Positions 17,334 to 25,974 of a stretch of DNA of 64,000 nucleotides are shown piece after piece. The notes under the pieces are model-generated. The model did no database searches. It worked only from the letters and a program-made list of their open reading frames with translations, and was not told where the DNA came from. Position 1 is the first letter of the stretch; each line of letters opens with the position of its first letter. The stretch covers positions 620,001 through 684,000 of the forward strand of contig NZ_QHKZ01000001.1 of NCBI RefSeq assembly GCF_003194585.1. The letters are read 5' to 3'. The position numbers and the translations under genes were made by a program. The stretch is from Nocardioides daejeonensis. Its GTDB lineage: Bacteria; Actinomycetota; Actinomycetes; Propionibacteriales; Nocardioidaceae.

Positions 17334-18573
17334 GGCCGGCTGGGAGGGAGCCGTAGCCGGGCTGGTGCTGCTGGCCGCCGTGCTGACCGGGTGCGGTCTC
17401 GGTGGAGACGACTACCCGGACGGTACGACGACCGCGTCGCAGACCGAGCTGCAGGCCGAGGTGCGACAGCTGCTGAAGGAGCGCGTGCGTGCCGTGCGGC
17501 GTGGGGACGAGGCGGCGTTCCTGGACCGTCTGGTCGACGACCCGCTGCTCCGACGTGACCAGCGCGACTACTTCGCCAACCTCGCCCAGCTGCCGCTGGC
17601 CCGGTTCGGCTACGCGCTCGGTGAGGACGCGGTGACCAGTGCGCCGGGCCGGATCACCGCGCAGGTCGACATCGTCATGGAGCTCGACGGTTTCGACGAC
17701 GCCCCGGTGCGGACGCCGACCCGGATGACCTTCGTCCGCGAGCAGGACGGAGTCCTGCGGATCGTCGCCGCGCGTGACGAGGAGTACGAGCGGGAGCGGC
17801 ACGCGGTGCCGCAGCCGTGGGACACGGTGCCGGTCCAGATCCGGCAGGGCAGCGGCGTCCTCGGGGTCTTCGACCGGGACAGCTGGCGGCACGCCGACGA
17901 GATCGTCGACGAAGTCGAGCAGGGCATCGCCGAAGTCTCCGCCGAGCTCCCCGATGCGTGGTCGCGCCATGTCGTCGTCTATGCGCTCTCCGACACCAGC
18001 TTCCTCGCCCGGCTCCCCGACCTGCCGGGCGGCGACCCGGAGCAGCTGGATGGCGTGGCGTTCCCGGTGCCGATCCGCCCGCGGGCCGACGAGTACGCCG
18101 GCACCCGGTTCCTCCTGCACCCGCGCATCCTCGAGCGTTCGCCGGTGATGCGGTCACGGTTGATCCGTCACGAGCTGGTGCATGTCGCCCTCGGTCGCAC
18201 CGACGACCGGGTCCCGACCTGGCTCTCCGAGGGACTAGCGGAGTACGTCTCGGTGCGCCCGCTCGCGCCACAGGAGCGGCTGATCTCGCGCGACGCGGTG
18301 GCGGCGGCGCGGAACGGGCTGACCGGCCTTCCGGCCGACGCCACCTTCAACGGCCAACAGTCCTCCGCCAACTACGGCATCGCCTGGTACGCCTGCGAGT
18401 ACATCGCCAGCGTCTACGGCGAGGCGGCGTTGTGGCGGCTCTTCGACGACATGCGCGCCGACGGCGGCGTGTCGGACGCCGACCAGGACACCGTGCTCGT
18501 CCGGGTCCTCGGCGTCGATGCCGCGACCCTCGCGCGCGCGACCGGGGCACGGATCCTCTCCGTCTTCGGCTGA
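17314..18573 (+). CDS. Predicted lipoprotein with HEXXH metallopeptidase-like domain
   Basis: A 419-residue exported lipoprotein. The N-terminus has a hydrophobic stretch and a lipobox VLTGC (Cys near residue 27). A NTF2-like middle region precedes a gluzincin-type zinc site: HELVH near residue 288 with a downstream Glu in [11 protein letters not shown], as in peptidase MA-like domains. It may cleave peptides or only bind metal at the cell surface. The ATG overlaps the end of dxs by 20 bases, so translation may depend on dxs. It is not known in the shared Rv268x gene order. Confidence 0.75.
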   Translation: MRIGGGRAGWEGAVAGLVLLAAVLTGCGLGGDDYPDGTTTASQTELQAEVRQLLKERVRAVRRGDEAAFLDRLVDDPLLRRDQRDYFANLAQLPLARFGYALGEDAVTSAPGRITAQVDIVMELDGFDDAPVRTPTRMTFVREQDGVLRIVAARDEEYERERHAVPQPWDTVPVQIRQGSGVLGVFDRDSWRHADEIVDEVEQGIAEVSAELPDAWSRHVVVYALSDTSFLARLPDLPGGDPEQLDGVAFPVPIRPRADEYAGTRFLLHPRILERSPVMRSRLIRHELVHVALGRTDDRVPTWLSEGLAEYVSVRPLAPQERLISRDAVAAARNGLTGLPADATFNGQQSSANYGIAWYACEYIASVYGEAALWRLFDDMRADGGVSDADQDTVLVRVLGVDAATLARATGARILSVFG

Positions 18574-18610
18574 CCGCCTTCGCCTCCCGCCCACGGCGGC
18601 ACGCCCGCAC

Positions 18611-18616
18611 TACGAT
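18611..18616 (+). promoter_or_regulatory. -10 box TACGAT, leaderless permease
   Basis: TACGAT ends 7 bases before the ATG at 18624 and overlaps an alternative ATG at 18615, which makes the later ATG the better start. Confidence 0.5.
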
Positions 18617-18623
18617 GCCGAAC

Positions 18624-20111
18624 ATGCACCTGTTCCGAACGAAGTCGATCGAACAGTCCATCGCCGACACGGAGGCGCCCGAGCACGCACTGCGCCGGAA
18701 CCTCTCGGCAGTCGACCTGATCGTCTTCGGAGTCGGCGTGATCATCGGTGCCGGAATCTTCGTCTACACCGGGCAGGTGGCGGCGACGAACTCGGGCCCG
18801 GCCATCGCGATCTCGTTCCTGATCGCCGGCGCGGCGTGCGCCCTCGCGGCCTTGTGCTACGCCGAGTTCGCGGCCACCGTGCCGGTGGCCGGCAGCGCCT
18901 ACACCTTCAGCTACGCGACACTGGGCGAGCTGGTGGCGTGGATCATCGGGTGGGACCTGGTGTTGGAGTTCACGGTGGGTGCGTCCGCGCTGGCGGTCGG
19001 CTTCTCCGGCTATCTCTCCAAGGTGCTGGCGGGTACGCCGTTCGAGATTCCGGCCGAGCTCGCGAACTCCACCGACGGCTGGGTCGACCTCCCGGCGATC
19101 GTCATCACTGCGCTGGTCACGCTCGTGCTCGTGGGAGGGATCCGGCTCTCCAGCCGGGTCAACCAGATCGTCGTCGCCATCAAGCTCGCCGTGGTGGCGA
19201 TCGTGATCGTGGCCGGCATCGCCTACATCAAGCCCGGCAACTGGACGCCCTTCGTCCCGGCGTCGCAGCCCACCAGCGACAGCACCGGTGGCTTCCTCGA
19301 CCTGCCCCTGATCACCTCGATCTTCGGCATGGAGCCGGCGGTCTTCGGCTTCGCCGGCGTGGTGGCGGGTGCGGCGATCGTCTTCTTCGCCTTCATCGGC
19401 TTCGACGTCGTCGCCACCACCGCGGAGGAGACCCGCAACCCGCAGCGCAACGTGCCGATCGGCATCCTCGGCTCGCTGGCCATCGTGACCGGCCTCTACA
19501 TCGCCGTGAGCCTGGTCATCACGGGCATGCAGGACTACCGCGACATCGATCCGGAGGACCCGGCGCCGCTGGCCACCGCGTTCGAGGCGGTGGGCCTGAA
19601 CTGGATGAGCGATCTGATCGCCGTCGGCGCGTGCATCGGCCTCACCGTGGTCGTGCTGATCCTGATGATGGGGCAGAGCCGCGTCGCCTTCGCGATGGCG
19701 CGCGACGGCCTGCTGCCTCCGGCCCTCGCGAAGGTGCATCCCCGCTTCGGGACGCCGTACGTGGTGACGGTGGCGACGGGCGTCCTGGTCGCCGGGATGA
19801 GCGGCTTCGTCAGCTTCGAGACCCTGGGCCACCTGGTGAGCATCGGCACCCTCTTCGCGTTCGTGCTGGTGTCGGTCGGCGTCGTGGTGCTGCGACGTAC
19901 CCGCCCGGATCTGCCGCGTGCCTTCCGGACGCCTGGGGTGCTGGTCGTGGCAACGCTCGGCGTGCTGCTGTGCGTCTACCTGATGCTCAACCTGACCGGC
20001 GGCACCTGGCTGCGCTTCCTGGTCTGGATGGCGCTCGGGCTTGTCGTCTACGCGCTCTACGGCGCCCGGCGCAGCAGGCTGGCGCAGGCGGAGAGAACCG
20101 AAGCGGGATGA
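18624..20111 (+). CDS. Cationic amino-acid transporter-type APC permease
   Basis: A 495-residue permease with about 12 hydrophobic helices. The N-terminal AVDLIVFGVGVIIGAGIFV is the APC first-helix signature with its GIG-type substrate loop, and TAEETRNPQRNVPIGI is the CAT-family cytosolic motif. Members import basic or other amino acids with protons. It is monocistronic, probably leaderless, and shows no link to its neighbours. Exact substrate unknown. Confidence 0.85.
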   Translation: MHLFRTKSIEQSIADTEAPEHALRRNLSAVDLIVFGVGVIIGAGIFVYTGQVAATNSGPAIAISFLIAGAACALAALCYAEFAATVPVAGSAYTFSYATLGELVAWIIGWDLVLEFTVGASALAVGFSGYLSKVLAGTPFEIPAELANSTDGWVDLPAIVITALVTLVLVGGIRLSSRVNQIVVAIKLAVVAIVIVAGIAYIKPGNWTPFVPASQPTSDSTGGFLDLPLITSIFGMEPAVFGFAGVVAGAAIVFFAFIGFDVVATTAEETRNPQRNVPIGILGSLAIVTGLYIAVSLVITGMQDYRDIDPEDPAPLATAFEAVGLNWMSDLIAVGACIGLTVVVLILMMGQSRVAFAMARDGLLPPALAKVHPRFGTPYVVTVATGVLVAGMSGFVSFETLGHLVSIGTLFAFVLVSVGVVVLRRTRPDLPRAFRTPGVLVVATLGVLLCVYLMLNLTGGTWLRFLVWMALGLVVYALYGARRSRLAQAERTEAG

Positions 20112-20205
20112 TGGAGCAGGGAACACCCGCGACCGCGGCGCTGTTGCCCTGAATGTCCGCTAGGCAGCAGACCCGGATGCCGGGTCGAGGGAAGGGTGAG
20201 TCGCC

Positions 20206-21126
20206 TTGAAGTACGTCCACATCGTCGACGACGTTCCGGAGCTCGAGGCGCGGCCCGACCTTCCGCTCGTGGTCGCCCTGGACGGCTTCCTGGATGCCGG
20301 CCATGCCGCATCGCTGGCGGCCCAGCACATCAACCGCGCCGAGCCCGCACCCGTGGTCGCGACCTTCGACGTCGACGCCTTCCACGACTACCGCGCTCGG
20401 CGCCCGGCGGTCACCTTCTCCCGCGACCACTACACCGACTACGCCGCGCCCCGCCTGGTCGTGCGGCTCGCCCGGGACGAGGTAGGGACGCCGTACCTGC
20501 TGCTGACCGGGCCTGAGCCCGACTCGCGCTGGGAGGCGTTCGCTCGGGCTGTCCGCGCGGTCGTCGAGCGGTTCGACGTCGGCGTGGTGCTGACGCTCGA
20601 CGCGGTACCGATGACCACGCCGCATACCCGTGCCCTGCCGATGACCCAGCACGCCAACAACCCGGAGCGGATGGTGCGCACGAACGTGTGGGACTCCGAC
20701 CTGCGGGTGCCGGCCTCGGCGCACGCCATGCTGTCGGTGCGGCTGGGGGAGTGGGGACACGACGTCACCGGCTACGTGGTGCACGTACCCCACTATCTGG
20801 CCGAGTTCGACAATCCCGCCGCTGCTCGCGCCCTGGTGCAGGGCATCCAGGCCTCGACCGACCTCGTCTTCGACCTCGCTGACCTCGACCAGGCGGCTCA
20901 GGCACACGACCGGCGCGTGGCCGAGCACATCGAGGGCAACCCCGAGGTCGCGACGCTGGTCGAGGGGCTCGAGCAGCAGTACGACGCATTCCGTGCCGCC
21001 GAGGAGTCGGGTCGCAGCCTGCTCGCGGAGGGCACCGAGCTGCCGACAGGCGAGGAGCTCGGAGCGGAGTTCGAACGGTTCCTGGCCGGACTGGATGGTC
21101 CGGACCAGCCACGGGAAGGCAACTGA
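20206..21126 (+). CDS. PAC2 family protein
   Basis: A 306-residue PAC2-family protein, related to proteasome assembly chaperones of the ATP-grasp-like PAC2 fold; actinobacterial members have no proven role. The core alpha/beta domain spans residues 15-230 with the conserved ALDGFLDAGHAASLA and the AVPMTTPHTRAL region; the C-terminus is a charged helix. The best start is a TTG at 20206, since no ATG or GTG gives the family N-terminus MKYVHI; a GAAGGGTGAG lies upstream. It is immediately followed by tesB. Confidence 0.82.
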   Translation: MKYVHIVDDVPELEARPDLPLVVALDGFLDAGHAASLAAQHINRAEPAPVVATFDVDAFHDYRARRPAVTFSRDHYTDYAAPRLVVRLARDEVGTPYLLLTGPEPDSRWEAFARAVRAVVERFDVGVVLTLDAVPMTTPHTRALPMTQHANNPERMVRTNVWDSDLRVPASAHAMLSVRLGEWGHDVTGYVVHVPHYLAEFDNPAAARALVQGIQASTDLVFDLADLDQAAQAHDRRVAEHIEGNPEVATLVEGLEQQYDAFRAAEESGRSLLAEGTELPTGEELGAEFERFLAGLDGPDQPREGN

Positions 21127-21996
21127 GTGCCCAGATCCACTGCCGAGCTGGTCGAGCTGCTCGACCTGGAGGACATCGACGGCAACCTGTTCCGCGGACG
21201 TCAGCCCGACACGCACCTCCAGCGGGTCTTCGGCGGTCAGGTGGCGGCGCAGGCGCTCATCGCAGCGGCCCGCACCACGCCGGGACTGCATGTGCACTCC
21301 ATGCACTCCTACTTCCTGCGTCCCGGCGACACGTCGGTGCCGATCGTGTACGACGTCGAGAAGCTTCGCGACGGACGCTCCTTCAGCACCCGGCGGGTGG
21401 TGGCGCGGCAGCACGGCCGCCCGATCTACCTGCTGTCGGCGAACTTCCAGGTGTTCGAGGAGGGGCTGGAGCACCAGGATGCGATGCCCGCCGTACGTCC
21501 TCCGGAAGAGGGGCTGACGCTTCCCCAGCTCTTCGGCGGCCGCGAGGGCGACGACGCGCGGGCGATGAAGGAGTGGGAGCAGGAGTGGGCGGCGCTCGAC
21601 GTCCGCTACCTCGGCAACTCCCTCCAAGGCGGGGTCACCGACGACGGCGAGCGACCATCACGCGCACAGGTCTGGGTGAAGGTCCAGGGACGCCTCTCCG
21701 ACGATCCGCTCGAGCACGTCGCGACTTTCACCTACGCGAGCGACATGACGCTGATCAGCGCCGCGCTGGTCCCCTACAACCTGCGCACCGCCTCGCCGGG
21801 CATGCAGGTCGCCTCCCTCGACCACACCATCTGGTTCCACCGGCCCTTCCGCGCCGACGAGTGGTGGCTCTTCGACCAGCACTCGCCCTCCGCCTCCGGT
21901 GGCCGCGGCCTCGTCCTGGCCCGCGTCTTCAGCCAGTCCGGTGAACTCGTCGCCACCGTCGCCCAGGAGGGCCTGATTCGCCGTCGTTCTGAATGA
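21127..21996 (+). CDS. tesB: Acyl-CoA thioesterase II (TesB type)
   Basis: A 289-residue double-hotdog thioesterase that splits acyl-CoA into free acid and CoA. Both hotdog halves are visible: LQRVFGGQVAAQALIAA in the first and SLDHTIWFHRPFRADEWWL in the second. The Asp (SLDH), Ser/Thr (DQHSPSASG) and Gln (VAQEG) fit the E. coli TesB catalytic set. The GTG directly follows the PAC2 stop codon, so the two are cotranscribed. It ends before a large hairpin that separates it from the convergent MaoC gene. Confidence 0.9.
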   Translation: MPRSTAELVELLDLEDIDGNLFRGRQPDTHLQRVFGGQVAAQALIAAARTTPGLHVHSMHSYFLRPGDTSVPIVYDVEKLRDGRSFSTRRVVARQHGRPIYLLSANFQVFEEGLEHQDAMPAVRPPEEGLTLPQLFGGREGDDARAMKEWEQEWAALDVRYLGNSLQGGVTDDGERPSRAQVWVKVQGRLSDDPLEHVATFTYASDMTLISAALVPYNLRTASPGMQVASLDHTIWFHRPFRADEWWLFDQHSPSASGGRGLVLARVFSQSGELVATVAQEGLIRRRSE

Positions 21997-22010
21997 CTCC
22001 AAGGATGGCA

Positions 22011-22094
22011 ATTCCCCGCCCGAGCGGGGAACTTGTCGCTTGGTGGCTGTAGCTACGGCATACAAGCGCAAGTTTCACCGCTCGGGCGGGGAAT
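22011..22094. repeat. 84-base imperfect inverted repeat between convergent genes
   Basis: A perfect 17-bp inverted repeat (22011-22027 and 22078-22094, starting ATTCCCCGCCCGAGCGG) encloses further imperfect pairing (AACTTG-t-CGCTTG against CAAGCGCAAGTT) and a loop around 22043-22062. Each end can also form a small hairpin (TTCCCCGC/GCGGGGAA at the left). It may be a bidirectional terminator for tesB and the MaoC gene, or a small mobile REP/MITE-like element. Confidence 0.7.
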
Positions 22095-22120
22095 CTTGAG
22101 GCGCGTGGGGCTGGTGAGGT

Positions 22121-22993
22121 TCAGCGACTCCGGCCGACGAGGTGGGGGGCGCCGGTGCGGGGGTTGGTGACGGCGAACTGGAGGCCGCCGTCCTGTTCGC
22201 GGAAGCCGAAGCGGACGGCGCCGGGGAGGAAGACGGGCTTCTTGAAGCCGACGGCGACCTCGACCTGCTCGGGAAGGCGGTTCTCGATGCCGGCGACCGC
22301 GCGCGCCTTGGTCCACATGCCGTGCGCGATCTGCCGTGGGAAGCCGAACGCCTTGGCGGTGACCGGGTAGAGGTGGATCGGGTTGCTGTCGCCCGAGACT
22401 GCGGCGTACTCGCGGCCGAGGTTGGCCGGCAACCGCCACTGGGCTGCGCCGGGCACCGCTTCACCGAAGTCGGTGCCACGATCGCCGTCCTCGGACTTGC
22501 CGGTGCCGACACGCAGGTACGTCGAGGTGCTGGTCCAGACGGTGCGGCCGGCCTCCTCGATGCTCACCACCATGTCGAAGGCGGTGCCCTTGGTGTGCGC
22601 GCGCAGGTTCTGCGCCTGCAGGTGCACGTCGACGACGGCGTCGAGGCCGACGTGGGCGTGCCGGGTGATCGCGTTCTCCAGATGCACCGTCCCGATCGCG
22701 GGGAAGGGGAACGACGCGTCGCTCATCAGCGCCAGGTGCAGTGGGAAGGCGATCATGTGCAGGTAGGTCAGCGGGAGCACGTCGTGGGGCGGGAAGCCGC
22801 AGACCTCGGCGTACCTGCGGACGTGTGCCGGATCGACCTGCACGCCTTCACGACGCAGTGCCAGGTCGGGGAGCGTCCGGCTCGTCTTGCGTACGCCGGG
22901 CAGCTGGTTGACACCGGGGATGGTCGGCAGCGCCGCCCGGAGCATGCCGGTGACGCCGCCGCCCTCGCCGTGCAGCACACGGGTCTCGGTCAT
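22121..22993 (-). CDS. MaoC-like 3-hydroxyacyl-thioester dehydratase (HtdX type)
   Basis: A 290-residue double-hotdog (R)-3-hydroxyacyl-thioester dehydratase. The C-terminal hotdog carries the hydratase-2 motif GDSNPIHLYPVTAKAFGF and IAHGMWTKA, with catalytic Asp and His; the N-terminal hotdog is the inactive cover. It lies one base after the FabG4 stop, in the same order as htdX-fabG4 (Rv0241c-Rv0242c). The ATG at 22993 (TGAGATG) was preferred over a GTG at 23002. Together with the reductase it would carry out reduction and dehydration of beta-ketoacyl thioesters. Confidence 0.86.
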   Translation of the reverse strand: MTETRVLHGEGGGVTGMLRAALPTIPGVNQLPGVRKTSRTLPDLALRREGVQVDPAHVRRYAEVCGFPPHDVLPLTYLHMIAFPLHLALMSDASFPFPAIGTVHLENAITRHAHVGLDAVVDVHLQAQNLRAHTKGTAFDMVVSIEEAGRTVWTSTSTYLRVGTGKSEDGDRGTDFGEAVPGAAQWRLPANLGREYAAVSGDSNPIHLYPVTAKAFGFPRQIAHGMWTKARAVAGIENRLPEQVEVAVGFKKPVFLPGAVRFGFREQDGGLQFAVTNPRTGAPHLVGRSR

Positions 22994-22994
22994 C

Positions 22995-24326
22995 TCAGGC
23001 ACCCAGCATCATCTGGCCGCAGACCCGCACCACGTTGCCGTTGACCGACGCGGAGGCCGGATTGGCGTACCAGGCGATGGTCTCGGCGACATCGACGGGC
23101 AGGCCGCCCTGGCTCATCGCGTTGAGCCGCTGGCCGACCTCGCGGGTGGCGAACGGCACCGCGGCGGTCATCTGCGTGATGATGAAGCCCGGAGCAACGG
23201 CGTTGATGGTGATGCCCTTGTCGAGCTCGCCGGCCAGCGAGTCGACGAAGCCGATCACGCCGGCCTTCGAGGCCGCGTAGTTGGTCTGGCCCACGTTGCC
23301 GGCGATGCCTGCGATGGAGGCGACGCCGATGATGCGGCCGTTCTCGTTGATCGCGTCGGCCTCGAGCAGCGCGCGGGTGATGAGCTCGGGTGCGGTCAGG
23401 TTCACCGCGATGACCGACTCCCAGCGGTCCTCGGCCATGTTGGCGAGCTTCTTGTCGCGGGTGATGCCGGCGTTGTGCACGACGATGTCGACGGCACCGT
23501 GCTTCTCCTTGACATGGTGCGCGATCCGCTGCGGCGCATCGGCGTGGGTGATGTCGAGAGTCAGGCTGTCGCCGTTGAGCTCCTTCATCACCGACTGCAG
23601 CTCGCTGGCCGCCTGCGGTACGTCGACGCCGAGAACGGTCGCGCCGTCGCGGTGCAGGACCCGGGCGATCTGCTCACCGATGCCCCGGCTGGCTCCGGTG
23701 ACGATGGCGATCTTGCCGGCCAGCGGTCGCTGCCAGTCGACGCTGGGCGCCGTGGTGGCGCCGGTGACGCCGAGGCGCACCACCTGGCCGGAGACGTAGG
23801 CGGACTTGGGGGAGAGCAGGAAGGCCAGGGTCGAGTCGACGGTGCGCTCCGCACCCTCGGCGACGTACACGAGCTGCACGCACCCGCCCTTGCCGATCTC
23901 CTTGCCGAGCGACCGGGTGAAGCCCTCGAGCGCGCGCTGGGCGATCCGCTCGCCGCCGCTCACCTGCTCCGGCGGCGTACCGAGTACGACGACCCGCGGG
24001 CAGGTCTCGAGGCGACGGAGCAGCGGGGTGAAGAAGCGCTGGAGGGCGACCAGGTCGGCGCTGCTGCGCAGGCCGGTCGCGTCGAAGACGAGACCCTTCG
24101 CCTTGTCGTCCGCGCCGAGTGCGTCGGTGTGGGTGATGCCGAGGCCGTCGAGCGTGGCGCCGAGGCCGCTGCTGAGTCGGCCGTCGCCACCGACGACGAC
24201 AGTGCCGTTGACCAGGGGCGCTCCCTCGGTCCACCGCTCGAGGGCGGTCGGGTTGGGCAGGCCCAGGTTCTTGACCAGCATCTTGCCGATCGGGCTCTTG
24301 CTGAAGGCCTGGTAGCGGTCGCTCAT
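22995..24326 (-). CDS. fabG4: 3-oxoacyl-ACP/CoA reductase, FabG4 type
   Basis: A 443-residue high-molecular-weight FabG. The N-terminal 200 residues form the flavodoxin-like domain seen in FabG4; the SDR domain starts near residue 205 with IVTGASRGIGEQIA, NAGITRDKK, and the catalytic Ser/Tyr/Lys in ASIAGIAG and NYAASKAG. FabG4 uses NADH to reduce 3-oxoacyl thioesters. It heads a two-gene operon with the MaoC dehydratase and is divergent from a FadA2-like thiolase, as in Rv0242c/Rv0243. The start has GAGGAC upstream. Confidence 0.9.
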   Translation of the reverse strand: MSDRYQAFSKSPIGKMLVKNLGLPNPTALERWTEGAPLVNGTVVVGGDGRLSSGLGATLDGLGITHTDALGADDKAKGLVFDATGLRSSADLVALQRFFTPLLRRLETCPRVVVLGTPPEQVSGGERIAQRALEGFTRSLGKEIGKGGCVQLVYVAEGAERTVDSTLAFLLSPKSAYVSGQVVRLGVTGATTAPSVDWQRPLAGKIAIVTGASRGIGEQIARVLHRDGATVLGVDVPQAASELQSVMKELNGDSLTLDITHADAPQRIAHHVKEKHGAVDIVVHNAGITRDKKLANMAEDRWESVIAVNLTAPELITRALLEADAINENGRIIGVASIAGIAGNVGQTNYAASKAGVIGFVDSLAGELDKGITINAVAPGFIITQMTAAVPFATREVGQRLNAMSQGGLPVDVAETIAWYANPASASVNGNVVRVCGQMMLGA

Positions 24327-24442
24327 CTGCTGTCCTCGTCTGACGTCGGGTTCAGGGGGCGGGCCCGCGGGGAGCCCTTCTCGATGGTAGAGAACATGTG
24401 GTGTAACTCAGAGTTCGAAGTTCGTGATCTCCGACTCATTCC

Positions 24443-24458
24443 TTTACCAACGAGTAAC
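24443..24458. promoter_or_regulatory. Candidate operator TTTACCAACGAGTAAC in fabG4/fadA2 divergent promoter
   Basis: The 197-base gap between fabG4 and fadA2 holds TTAC-CAACGA-GTAA, an inverted repeat. Its ACCAACGNNTA core recurs in front of the mce operon at 27730. A second odd palindrome, AACTC-A-GAGTT, lies at 24405-24415. No protein is known to bind either. Confidence 0.35.
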
Positions 24459-24523
24459 CAGCCGGAAGGATAGTCAACATCGGCTCGAACTCGAGCTCCG
24501 TCCAGATCCACAGGAGTCACAGC

Positions 24524-25807
24524 ATGCAGGCCAGCACCCGCCGGGTCGCCATCATCGGCGGCAACCGCATTCCCTTCGCGCGTTCCAACACCGTCTATGC
24601 CGACGCCTCCAATCAGGAGATGCTCACCGCGGCCCTCGATGGCCTCGTGGAGCGTTTCGGCCTCGAGGGCGAGCAGCTCGGCGAGTTCGCTGCCGGTGCC
24701 GTCCTGAAGCACAGCCGCGACTTCAACCTCGCTCGCGAGGTCGTGCTCGGCTCGAAGCTCTCCGCGCGGACCCCGGCCTACGACCTGCAGCAAGCCTGTG
24801 GCACCGGTCTCCAGGCAGTGATCCAGGTCGCCAACAAGATCGCGCTCGGCCAGATCGAGGTGGGCGTGGCCGGTGGCTCCGACACGACCTCCGATGCTCC
24901 GCTGGCTGTCGGCGAGAAGCTCCGCAAGAAGCTGATCAAGGTGAACCAGGCCAAGGACACCAAGGCCCGGCTGGCTGCCCTCAGCAAGATCCGCCCAGCG
25001 GACATCTCGCTGGCGATCCCCCAGAACTCCGAGCCGCGCACCGGCCTTTCCATGGGCGACCACCAGGCATTGACCGCGCTGGAGTGGGGCGTCACGCGGG
25101 AGGCTCAGGACGAGCTCGCCGCCGCGTCGCACCAGAAGCTCGCGGCGGCGTACGAGGCCGGCTTCCAGGACGACCTGATCACGCCCTTCCGCGGCGTGGA
25201 GCGAGACAACAACCTGCGTCCCGACTCCACCGTCGAGAAGCTGGCCAAGCTGAAGCCCGTCTTCGGCAAGGGCGAGGCGGCGACGATGACCGCCGGCAAC
25301 TCGACCCCGCTCAGTGACGGCGCCTCGGTCGTGCTGCTGGCGTCGGAGGAGTGGGCCGCCGAGCGCAACCTCCCGGTGCTGGCCTACCTCACCGCCTACG
25401 AGACCGCGGCCGTGGACTACGTCGGCGGCGACGAGGGGCTGCTGATGGCTCCGGCCTACGCCGTGGCCCAGATGCTGACCCGTGAGGGGCTGACGCTGCA
25501 GGATTTCGACTTCTACGAGATCCACGAGGCCTTCGCCTCGCAGGTGCTCTCGACGCTGGCAGCCTGGGAGTCTCCGGTGTTCTGCAAGGAGCGGCTCGGT
25601 CTCGATGCGCCGCTCGGCTCGATCGACCGGGACAAGCTCAACGTCAACGGCTCCTCGCTCGCGGCGGCGCACCCGTTCGCGGCGACGGGCGGCCGAATCG
25701 TTCCGGTGCTGGCGAAGCTGCTGGCACAGAAGGGTTCGGGTCGCGGCCTGATCTCCATCTGCGCTGCCGGCGGCCAGGGCGTCGTCGCGATCCTCGAGCG
25801 CCCCTGA
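24524..25807 (+). CDS. fadA2: Acetyl-CoA acyltransferase/thiolase, FadA2 type
   Basis: A 427-residue thiolase that cleaves 3-oxoacyl-CoA to acetyl-CoA and a shortened acyl-CoA, or runs in reverse. The catalytic residues are visible as Cys92 (QQACGTG), His383 (AAHPFAATGGR) and Cys413 (CAAGGQG). The ATG follows GGAG. Its divergent placement beside FabG4 and the MaoC dehydratase matches Rv0243, so the three could make a short cycle on acyl thioesters. Similarity also fits FadI-type thiolases; direction of flux is not known. Confidence 0.9.
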   Translation: MQASTRRVAIIGGNRIPFARSNTVYADASNQEMLTAALDGLVERFGLEGEQLGEFAAGAVLKHSRDFNLAREVVLGSKLSARTPAYDLQQACGTGLQAVIQVANKIALGQIEVGVAGGSDTTSDAPLAVGEKLRKKLIKVNQAKDTKARLAALSKIRPADISLAIPQNSEPRTGLSMGDHQALTALEWGVTREAQDELAAASHQKLAAAYEAGFQDDLITPFRGVERDNNLRPDSTVEKLAKLKPVFGKGEAATMTAGNSTPLSDGASVVLLASEEWAAERNLPVLAYLTAYETAAVDYVGGDEGLLMAPAYAVAQMLTREGLTLQDFDFYEIHEAFASQVLSTLAAWESPVFCKERLGLDAPLGSIDRDKLNVNGSSLAAAHPFAATGGRIVPVLAKLLAQKGSGRGLISICAAGGQGVVAILERP

Positions 25808-25823
25808 TCGCTGTCTGACTGCG

Positions 25824-25944
25824 GAGGTCGGGCCTGTCGAGACCGGTGGTCTCAACAGGCTCGACCTCCGCGTCGACTTCCGTGCGAGGTCTCGACAGGC
25901 TCGACCTCCGTGCGGGGTCTCGACAGGCTCGACCTCCGTGCGGG
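25824..25944. repeat. Repeat cluster based on GGTCTCGACAGGCTCGACC
   Basis: Three direct copies start at 25848 (one mismatch), 25888 and 25916; the last two are 28 bases apart and identical through GACCTCCGTGCG. An inverted partial copy (GGTCGGGCCTGTCGAGACC) is at about 25827-25845. The unit is itself nearly palindromic (GGTCTCGAC / GTCGAGACC type). Similar units are dispersed in Nocardioides-like genomes, and here they separate fadA2 from a convergent TetR gene. Confidence 0.75.
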
Positions 25945-25974
25945 GGCTCTGGAGGCCCGACCGCCGGGGTGGGG

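Noticed and set aside
24327..24523. KstR box in the fabG4/fadA2 promoter
   Set aside because: No AAC-N2-GTT core with flanking T and A was found; the inverted repeats there are of another type.
25848..25944. Possible CRISPR array
   Set aside because: Only three direct copies, unequal spacing (40 and 28 bases), spacers almost absent and no cas genes nearby.
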